A stretch of DNA of 6,443 nucleotides from an uncultured Sutterella sp. (GTDB lineage: Bacteria > Pseudomonadota > Gammaproteobacteria > Burkholderiales > Burkholderiaceae_F): the NCBI GenBank assembly GCA_905192805.1, contig CAJJMF010000147.1:1-6443 (forward strand). The letters run 5' to 3'. How positions within the stretch are numbered: position 1 is the first letter of the stretch; every line of letters begins with the position of its first letter. Both the position numbers and the translations under genes were made by a program. The notes beneath the pieces were generated by a model. That model was not told the origin of the DNA. It saw nothing but the letters and a program-made list of their open reading frames with translations, and ran no database searches. Below, piece after piece: positions 1 to 4,429 of this stretch.

Positions 1-83
1 TGATCCTCACTATCGGGATGGGGGTTGTGGCTCTCGGGTTGGTTTTTGCCCTCGTTTTTTGCCGCGTGCGTGATCCCCAATAA
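1..83 (+). CDS. 3' end of an unidentified membrane protein (partial)
   Basis: Reading from position 3, 26 codons run to a TAA stop at 81-83. The peptide is about 19 hydrophobic residues (beginning ILTIGMGVVALGLVFAL), then a short polar tail, CRVRDPQ. This looks like the last transmembrane helix and cytoplasmic C-terminus of an inner-membrane protein such as a transporter. A perfect hairpin starts three bases after the stop, as expected at the end of a real gene. The other two forward frames give less protein-like peptides. The family cannot be named from so little. A transporter for a phosphorylated compound would suit the neighbouring ugpQ, but that is a guess. The rest of the gene lies left of the window. 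Confidence 0.5.
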   Translation, partial: ILTIGMGVVALGLVFALVFCRVRDPQ

Positions 84-85
84 AG

Positions 86-112
86 CGAAGGTCGCCACAT
101 GGGCGACCTTCG
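86..112. terminator. Hairpin between convergent genes, probable terminator
   Basis: A perfect 11-bp inverted repeat pairs 86-96 (CGAAGGTCGCC) with 102-112 (GGCGACCTTCG) around a 5-base loop. It sits between the TAA of the membrane-protein gene (81-83) and the end of ugpQ on the opposite strand (126), so it can serve both. Read leftward, the stem is followed by CTTTATT, a weak U-tract. Read rightward there is no T-run, so termination in that direction may be inefficient or the stem may mainly protect the mRNA end. Confidence 0.6.
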
Positions 113-125
113 TGAACCCTGTCGG

Positions 126-908
126 TTATTGCACCGGATGGACTAAATCCAAACGGTCCGTACAGAGGCCATCCACGCCCATACGGAAAAGCTCGGCAAC
201 GCGCTTAGGATCGTTCACGGTGTAACAGAAGATCCAACGGCCCATGGCGTGCACTTCATCAATGAGCGCCTGCGTCAAGCGGGTGTGGTTGCAGTGCAAG
301 GCAACGCAGTCAATTTCGTCTAAGAGTTCACGCCAATTATCGGGCATCACATCGACTAATAAACCGCGCGGCAAATTCGGAGCGGTCTCTTTGGCCCCGC
401 GTAAGGCATCGGGTTTAAAGGAGGAAAAGAGAGGCGCTTGCGGGACAATCCCGCCTGCCTGAGCGCCGCCCTCGCGAATGAGGTCCGCATAGAGTTCCGT
501 GGTCAACTTTCCGACCACTTCCCCCGTTTCTCGTTCAAAGCCAGGCGCCGGTTTAATTTCAATGTTGAGCCACACATCGTTGGCACGACACCAACGAACG
601 GCTTGTTCAAAGCCCGCCGGCGGTTCCCCTGCATAAAAGGGGCTGTACCAACGACCGGCGTCGAGTTGGCGAATTTCGGCCGCGGTGAGTTCGGGGACGC
701 TACGGGTATCGGCAATGGTTCGCCCGAATTTTGGGTCGTGCATCAAAATCGCAACGCCATCTTTAGTGAGCATGGCATCGGTTTCAAAGGCATGGTAGCC
801 GTGTTGTAATCCCACACGGAACCCAGCCAAGGTGTTTTCGGGAGCCATGGTGCCAGCTCCACGATGGGCCACAATTTTTTTATAAGGCCAAGCGGTTTTC
901 ATGCTCAT
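126..908 (-). CDS. ugpQ: Glycerophosphodiester phosphodiesterase, UgpQ type
   Basis: This enzyme hydrolyses glycerophosphodiesters, such as deacylated phospholipids, to glycerol-3-phosphate and an alcohol. The 260-residue product is a GDPD-family TIM barrel with the expected catalytic and metal-binding motifs. These are HRG at 15-17 followed by APENT (22-26), E42-x-D44, LMHD ending at D59, and IEIKP at 116-120 (E117, K119). WPYKKIVAHRG near the N-terminus and YTVND, VDGLCTD near the C-terminus closely match E. coli UgpQ as I remember it. There is no signal peptide, so it should act in the cytoplasm, unlike periplasmic GlpQ. The protein is about 13 residues longer than E. coli UgpQ, mainly through a Gly/Ala-rich insertion near 145-159. 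I chose ATG at 908 because GAGGAG (924-919) lies 10 bases upstream. The ATG at 902, eight bases after AAAGG (915-911), is a close alternative. The frame stays open upstream to 1004, but that segment reads like noncoding sequence. No other ugp genes are visible. Confidence 0.93.
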   Translation of the reverse strand: MSMKTAWPYKKIVAHRGAGTMAPENTLAGFRVGLQHGYHAFETDAMLTKDGVAILMHDPKFGRTIADTRSVPELTAAEIRQLDAGRWYSPFYAGEPPAGFEQAVRWCRANDVWLNIEIKPAPGFERETGEVVGKLTTELYADLIREGGAQAGGIVPQAPLFSSFKPDALRGAKETAPNLPRGLLVDVMPDNWRELLDEIDCVALHCNHTRLTQALIDEVHAMGRWIFCYTVNDPKRVAELFRMGVDGLCTDRLDLVHPVQ

Positions 909-1000
909 TGCCTTTGAACTCCTCGGAAGAAAAAAAGAGAATGGGCACATTTTAGTCCTACGCACTGAAAAACGGAATGTGTTCGAGGTGCAGAAAGGTA

Positions 1001-1024
1001 ACACTTATCCCTAAGGTATAGTGT
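1001..1024. promoter_or_regulatory. Imperfect 24-bp dyad, possible operator
   Basis: ACACTTATCC (1001-1010) and GGTATAGTGT (1015-1024) form an imperfect inverted repeat around CTAA. Five outer pairs (ACACT/AGTGT) match, as do two inner C-G pairs, with three mismatches between. It overlaps the possible -10 elements on both strands, where a regulator could affect both divergent genes. No binding family is recognised, and chance is a real alternative. Confidence 0.25.
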
Positions 1025-1033
1025 GTAGATGAA

Positions 1034-1050
1034 TGATAACCATGTGATAA
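1034..1050. promoter_or_regulatory. TGATAA direct repeat at 11-bp spacing
   Basis: TGATAA occurs at 1034-1039 and again at 1045-1050, with starts 11 bases apart, about one helical turn. Tandem half-sites at this spacing are typical of OmpR-family response regulators, and some TTT operons are controlled by the TctD/TctE two-component system. The motif is short and AT-rich in an AT-rich region, so this is only a candidate. Confidence 0.22.
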
Positions 1051-1064
1051 ATAACAAAAATCGT

Positions 1065-1094
1065 TTGCAATAAGCAGTTTTCCTTATTTTGCAA
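1065..1094. promoter_or_regulatory. Paired TTGCAA palindromes, possible operator
   Basis: The 6-bp palindrome TTGCAA occurs at 1065-1070 and 1089-1094, with centres 24 bp apart. TAAG follows the first copy and CTTA precedes the second, so the block is a larger imperfect dyad (TTGCAATAAG ... CTTATTTTGCAA). It lies upstream of the foldable leader, where an operator or promoter for the tct operon could be. I do not recognise a regulator for it. Confidence 0.28.
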
Positions 1095-1127
1095 TCTCTT
1101 CCTAAGTATGTTGAAATACGCTCTAGG

Positions 1128-1231
1128 CGTGGGAGAGCAAGCCTTAGGTTTAAGACGTTAGGGTTGGCCGAGACGATAAACCGATACGAGGCGTCTTCAG
1201 AGGAGATGAGGGCTTCGTTAGGCCTCCCACG
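1128..1231 (+). promoter_or_regulatory. Potentially structured 5' leader of tctC
   Basis: Three nested inverted repeats are visible: CGTGGGAG (1128-1135) with CTCCCACG (1224-1231), 8 bp perfect; AAGCC (1139-1143) with GGCTT (1211-1215); and AAGACG (1152-1157) with CGTCTT (1192-1197). A competing stem pairs GAGACG (1170-1175) with the same CGTCTT, using one G-U pair. The outer stem ends 19 bases before the tctC ribosome-binding site. If transcription starts upstream of 1128, the mRNA leader could fold into a branched or switching structure. It matches no riboswitch class I know. Confidence 0.3.
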
Positions 1232-1250
1232 ATGTACAGTTATTATCAAT

Positions 1251-1255
1251 AAGGA
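1251..1255 (+). promoter_or_regulatory. Ribosome-binding site of tctC
   Basis: AAGGA lies seven bases before ATG 1263. It is the reason for preferring this start over the upstream in-frame ATG at 1089, which would place 58 residues ahead of the signal peptide. Confidence 0.7.
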
Positions 1256-1262
1256 ACCAATC

Positions 1263-2267
1263 ATGATTCAACGTCGTGTTCTACTAAGTGCAATGGGTAT
1301 TGTGTCAATGGCAACCCTCACTGGTTTTGCACTGCCCAGCTTTGCGGCCTTGCCCAAAGGCGAAGGTAGCCATCCAATTCACTTAGTGGTTCCTTATCCG
1401 CCGGGAGGTCCCTTGGATGTGTCGGCTCGTGCGATTGCGGATGCTGTCAAGGACCAATTGGGGAGCGTGATTGTGGATAACCGTCCGGGTGCGGGCGGTG
1501 GTGTCGGTATGGGCTACGCAGCCCGTCAGCCCGGTGACGGGTTCACCTGGGTCGTGGGGGCAGTGGCAACGCATGCCATTAACCCGCATCTCTACAAGTC
1601 CATCCCCTACGATCCTGTCAAGGACTTTAAGCCCTTAACCCTTATCGCCCATGTGCCGAATGTGCTCGTGGTGACGCCCGAATTCATCGCCAAGACAGGC
1701 GTGAAAACGGTCGCCGATTTGATTCAGTACGCTAAGGCTAACCCTGGCAAACTCAATTACGCCTCGGGTGGCAATGGCTCGGCGGGCCACATGGCGGGCG
1801 AATGGTTAAAGAACTCGCAGTCGATCGATATGGTGCATGTGCCCTTTAACGGGGCTGCTCCCGCCCGTATGTCGGTCTTGGCGGGGCAGACCGATTTGAT
1901 TTTCGATAACTTGGCGAGCTGCTTACCCAATATTGAAGCTGGTAAGTTAGTCGCGTTAGCGGTCACCACGACGATGCGTACCCCCTCGCTTCCCAATACC
2001 CCGACCATGGAAGAAGCGGGTGTGAAGGACTTTGATATTTCCACGTGGTACGGTCTCTTTGTTCCGGCCTCGACACCCGACGATGTGGTGAAAGGTCTCA
2101 ATGAAGTCGTGACCACCGCGCTCAAATCCAAAGACTTGAATGAACGTTTGGCGAAATTGGGTGGACTCGTGAGTCCGACCACACCGGAAGCCTTTGGCAA
2201 ATTGGTCGAGTCGGAAAGTGCGAAATACGCAAAGCTCGTGAAACTCTCGGGCGCCAAAGTCGATTAA
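1263..2267 (+). CDS. tctC: TTT transporter solute-binding protein (TctC, Bug family)
   Basis: This is the periplasmic receptor of a tripartite tricarboxylate transporter; it binds a carboxylate and delivers it to the TctA/TctB channel. The product has 334 residues, a normal length. Residues 1-28 form a signal peptide with likely cleavage at PSFA/ALPK. RR at 4-5 (QRRVLLS) makes it partly Tat-like, but Sec export is also plausible. Bug signatures follow in order: VPYPPGGPLD (43-52), the ligand-loop motif; NRPGAGGG (73-80); IPYDPVKDF (114-122); VPFNGAAPA (193-201); and AGQTDLIFD (207-215), before the C-terminal lobe. The start is ATG 1263, with AAGGA (1251-1255) seven bases upstream. The frame is open back to 1089, but that stretch precedes a clear signal peptide and is taken as leader. 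It is first in tctC-tctB-tctA, the order known from Salmonella. Bug proteins bind citrate, other dicarboxylates, amino acids or aromatic acids, and the ligand cannot be read from this sequence. Confidence 0.93.
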   Translation: MIQRRVLLSAMGIVSMATLTGFALPSFAALPKGEGSHPIHLVVPYPPGGPLDVSARAIADAVKDQLGSVIVDNRPGAGGGVGMGYAARQPGDGFTWVVGAVATHAINPHLYKSIPYDPVKDFKPLTLIAHVPNVLVVTPEFIAKTGVKTVADLIQYAKANPGKLNYASGGNGSAGHMAGEWLKNSQSIDMVHVPFNGAAPARMSVLAGQTDLIFDNLASCLPNIEAGKLVALAVTTTMRTPSLPNTPTMEEAGVKDFDISTWYGLFVPASTPDDVVKGLNEVVTTALKSKDLNERLAKLGGLVSPTTPEAFGKLVESESAKYAKLVKLSGAKVD

Positions 2268-2297
2268 TTTGAACGCATTTATCGGTTAAATCTCAAC

Positions 2298-2321
2298 AAG
2301 GCCCCGAGGAATCGGGGCTTT
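2298..2321 (+). terminator. Hairpin in the tctC-tctB gap (weak terminator or mRNA stabiliser)
   Basis: Bases 2298-2307 (AAGGCCCCGA) pair with 2312-2321 (TCGGGGCTTT), including one G-U pair, around the four-base loop GGAA, a GNRA-type tetraloop. The hairpin starts 30 bases after the tctC stop and ends 50 bases before the chosen tctB start. Only TTT, within the stem itself, stands where a U-tract would be, so it is unlikely to stop all transcription. It fits partial attenuation or protection of tctC mRNA from 3' decay, giving more binding protein than membrane subunits. Confidence 0.6.
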
Positions 2322-2360
2322 GGGCTATCCGTGGCCTACCGATGAATGAAGCAATAGCCA

Positions 2361-2366
2361 AAAGGA
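2361..2366 (+). promoter_or_regulatory. Ribosome-binding site that sets the tctB start
   Basis: AAAGGA is five bases before ATG 2372. No purine-rich site precedes the alternative in-frame ATG at 2342, so this site decides the start. Confidence 0.6.
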
Positions 2367-2371
2367 TTGCT

Positions 2372-2836
2372 ATGCAAATTAAACATGAGAAAGATTTCTG
2401 GTCAGGTATCTTATTCATCCTTATTGGACTCTTGGCAGTCATCTTTGCTCAAGAAAATAGTATGGGAACGCTCTCGCGTATGGGACCCGCCTACTTTCCT
2501 ACGATCTTAGGCGTGGGTCTTGTGCTCTTGGGGTTAGTGATTTCGGTTCGTGCCTTGGTCGTGAAACCCAAGCCCGGTGAAAGTTACCGACTCGAACCCG
2601 TGCATTGGGGGGTGTTACTCTTTGTCCTCGGCGGTGTGGCGTGTTTTGCGCTGGCTCTGTTGAGTTTAGGGCTCATTATTGCGCTCGCGTTAATGATTGC
2701 CGTGGCGTCGTTGGCCTCGCCTTTGTCGCGTCGACGTGAGGTCGGTATTTTGATTATTGTCCTCTGTGCGGTGTGCTGGGGTGTCTTTGTATACGGGCTA
2801 GGTTTTCAGGTTCCCGTATTACCCACCTTTTTATAA
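2372..2836 (+). CDS. tctB: TTT transporter small membrane subunit (TctB)
   Basis: This is the small integral-membrane subunit that partners TctA in the inner membrane. The 154-residue product has four to five hydrophobic segments at about 10-26, 43-64, 78-97, 99-117 and 124-142. Its N-terminus carries TctB hallmarks: KDFWSG (7-12) opening helix 1, then SRMGPAYFP (35-43) before helix 2. A charged loop, SRRRE (119-123), precedes the last helix. I prefer ATG 2372, five bases after AAAGGA (2361-2366); it gives a family-typical short N-terminus. ATG 2342 would add ten residues but has no Shine-Dalgarno sequence. The stop at 2834-2836 is 12 bases before tctA, so the two genes are surely co-transcribed. 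TctB proteins diverge strongly in sequence; the assignment rests on the N-terminal motifs and position between tctC and tctA. Confidence 0.88.
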   Translation: MQIKHEKDFWSGILFILIGLLAVIFAQENSMGTLSRMGPAYFPTILGVGLVLLGLVISVRALVVKPKPGESYRLEPVHWGVLLFVLGGVACFALALLSLGLIIALALMIAVASLASPLSRRREVGILIIVLCAVCWGVFVYGLGFQVPVLPTFL

Positions 2837-2848
2837 CGCGGAGTCATC

Positions 2849-4357
2849 ATGGAATTACTCAACAACCTGATTCTGGGCTTTGAGAACGCGGTTACTCTGC
2901 AAAACCTCCTCTACTGTTTTGTTGGGGTGTCGGTGGGTACCCTCATTGGGGTGCTTCCTGGGATGGGGCCGGTCGCCACGGTTGCCATGCTCTTACCCAT
3001 TACGTATTCGCTCGATCCCTCGGCCGCACTCATTATGTTGGCGGGGATCTACTATGGGGCACAATACGGTGGCTCAACAACGGCAGTGCTCGTCAATATT
3101 CCGGGCGAAGCCGCTGCAGTCGTGACGTGTTTAGACGGTCATCAAATGGCCAAACGAGGCCGTGCCGGGGCTGCCCTCGGGATTGCGGCCATCGGGAGTT
3201 TTATTGCGGGGTGTTTTGCGACCGTATTGATTGCGGCCTTTGCTCCGCCCCTTACCCAATTGGCGTTTAAATTTGGCCCGGCCGAATACTTTAGTTTGAT
3301 GGTTTTGGGGCTCGTGAGTGCCGTGGTACTGGCTAACGGGGACTTACTCAAAGCCATTGCAATGATTTTCTTGGGGCTACTGTTGGGCCTTGTGGGAACG
3401 GACATTAATTCTGGCGCCATGCGCTACACCTTTGGTGTGGGGGAATTGATGGAAGGGCTAGACTTCGTCGCCCTCTCCATGGGGATTTATGGGTTTGCCG
3501 AAATCATGCGCAATTTGGAAATTACCCAATCGCGTTCACTGGTTCCGGGAAAAGTGGGCACGGTCTTACCCACCAAGGAGGACTTAAAGGCCTCTGCGGG
3601 TCCCATTGCACGCGGCACCTTACTGGGGTCCTTTTTAGGAATTTTGCCGGGGGGCGGTGCATTACTCTCGAGTTTTGCTTCCTACACCTTGGAGAAAAAA
3701 TTGGGAGGCGCTCACGCCAAGCCTGCCTTTGGGGAAGGGAATATTCGTGGGGTCGCCGGGCCCGAAAGTGCCAATAATGCGGGCGCTCAAACGAGCTTTA
3801 TTCCGATGCTCACGTTAGGGATTCCTTCGAACGCCGTGATGGCATTGATGATCGGAGCGATGATGATTCATAACATCACGCCCGGCCCTCAAGTGATGAC
3901 TCAAGATCCGGGGCTCTTCTGGGGGTTGATTGTGTCGATGTGGATTGGCAATTTAATCCTCATCATCTTGAATTTGCCCTTGATTGGTCTCTGGGTGCAG
4001 TTACTCAAAGTTCCGTACCGTTGGCTTTATCCAGCGATTCTGTGTTTTTGCTGCATCGGGGTCTATTCGATCAGCAACAACGTGTTCCAGATCTGGATGA
4101 CGATTGGCTTTGGGGTGCTCGGTTACCTCTTTTACAAACTAGACTGTGAAGCCGCGCCGCTCATCTTAGGGTTTATTTTGGGCCCCATGATGGAAGAACA
4201 TATGCGCCGAGCGCTGCTCCTTTCACGCGGGGATTTGACGGTGTTTTTCACCAGCCCCATTTCGGCCGTACTGCTACTGATTGCAGCGATCCTGTTACTC
4301 TTAGTGCTGCTGCCTGCGGTTAAGAGTGGTCGAGAAAAAGCGTTCCAAGAGGATTAA
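2849..4357 (+). CDS. tctA: TTT transporter large membrane subunit (TctA)
   Basis: This is the large inner-membrane subunit that forms the translocation path and imports substrate delivered by TctC, probably driven by an ion gradient. The product has 502 residues, the usual family length, with roughly ten to twelve hydrophobic segments. Two related halves are visible. The first has GVLPGMGPVATVAMLLP (34-50), GIYYGAQYGGSTTAVLVNIPGE (66-87, given in part as family signature) and the DGHQMAKRG loop (96-104). The second has GILPGGGALLSSF (264-276), FGEGN (294-298), GVAGPESANNA (301-311) and LTLGIPSNAVMA (321-332). The repeated LPGxG and GIP/NIPG elements are the family's pseudo-symmetric substrate and ion site. 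ATG 2849 has GGAG (2840-2843) five bases upstream and lies 12 bases after tctB. The protein ends in a hydrophobic helix (about 472-490) and a short charged tail. No break or missing motif is seen; a terminator follows 25 bases after the stop. Confidence 0.95.
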   Translation: MELLNNLILGFENAVTLQNLLYCFVGVSVGTLIGVLPGMGPVATVAMLLPITYSLDPSAALIMLAGIYYGAQYGGSTTAVLVNIPGEAAAVVTCLDGHQMAKRGRAGAALGIAAIGSFIAGCFATVLIAAFAPPLTQLAFKFGPAEYFSLMVLGLVSAVVLANGDLLKAIAMIFLGLLLGLVGTDINSGAMRYTFGVGELMEGLDFVALSMGIYGFAEIMRNLEITQSRSLVPGKVGTVLPTKEDLKASAGPIARGTLLGSFLGILPGGGALLSSFASYTLEKKLGGAHAKPAFGEGNIRGVAGPESANNAGAQTSFIPMLTLGIPSNAVMALMIGAMMIHNITPGPQVMTQDPGLFWGLIVSMWIGNLILIILNLPLIGLWVQLLKVPYRWLYPAILCFCCIGVYSISNNVFQIWMTIGFGVLGYLFYKLDCEAAPLILGFILGPMMEEHMRRALLLSRGDLTVFFTSPISAVLLLIAAILLLLVLLPAVKSGREKAFQED

Positions 4358-4382
4358 CGCGGACTCCAAGGACGAACGAACA

Positions 4383-4415
4383 AAAAGGGCTCTTCACGGG
4401 ATGAAGAGCCCTTTT
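4383..4415. terminator. Strong bidirectional terminator between tctA and the flavoprotein gene
   Basis: A perfect 14-bp inverted repeat pairs 4383-4396 (AAAAGGGCTCTTCA) with 4402-4415 (TGAAGAGCCCTTTT) around the loop CGGGA. Each strand ends in a U-tract after a GC-rich stem, so it is a textbook intrinsic terminator in both directions. It lies 25 bases after the tctA stop and 14 bases beyond the flavoprotein stop, and ends both converging transcripts. Confidence 0.92.
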
Positions 4416-4429
4416 GCTAATGGGTGTCG

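Larger units (their letters stand above)
909..1262. promoter_or_regulatory. Divergent intergenic region between ugpQ and tctC
   Basis: These 354 bases separate two divergent genes and must hold the promoters for both ugpQ and the tct operon. I find no convincing gene. The left two thirds are AT-rich and carry dyads and repeats that may be operators; the right third (about 1128-1231) can fold as RNA. I could not pick a strong sigma-70 promoter. TATAGT at 1017-1022 (plus) and TATACC at 1020-1015 (minus) resemble -10 elements, but neither has a good -35 at normal spacing. No TctDE-type regulator gene is in the window. Confidence 0.5.

Noticed and set aside
909..1004. Upstream extension of ugpQ to ATG 1004
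   Set aside because: The added 32 residues are not like the family, while ATG 908 has GAGGAG at good spacing and gives a UgpQ-like N-terminus.
1042..1060. Possible CRP-type site starting at TGTGA (1043-1047)
   Set aside because: The first half-site is present, but no TCACA-like half follows at the required spacing.
1089..1262. In-frame 58-codon extension upstream of tctC, starting at ATG 1089
   Set aside because: The extension would precede a normal signal peptide. It has no good ribosome-binding site and overlaps the repeat-rich, foldable leader. ATG 1263 has a well-placed AAGGA.
905..1264. 119-codon open frame on the minus strand across the intergenic region
   Set aside because: The composition is unlike protein (rich in Leu, Arg, Cys, Tyr with no recognisable domain), it overlaps the promoter region and the ugpQ start, and it has no supporting ribosome-binding site.
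3142..3420. Minus-strand open frame inside tctA, and similar frames inside the other genes
   Set aside because: These lie opposite or out of frame within strongly supported genes, lack ribosome-binding sites and resemble no protein family.
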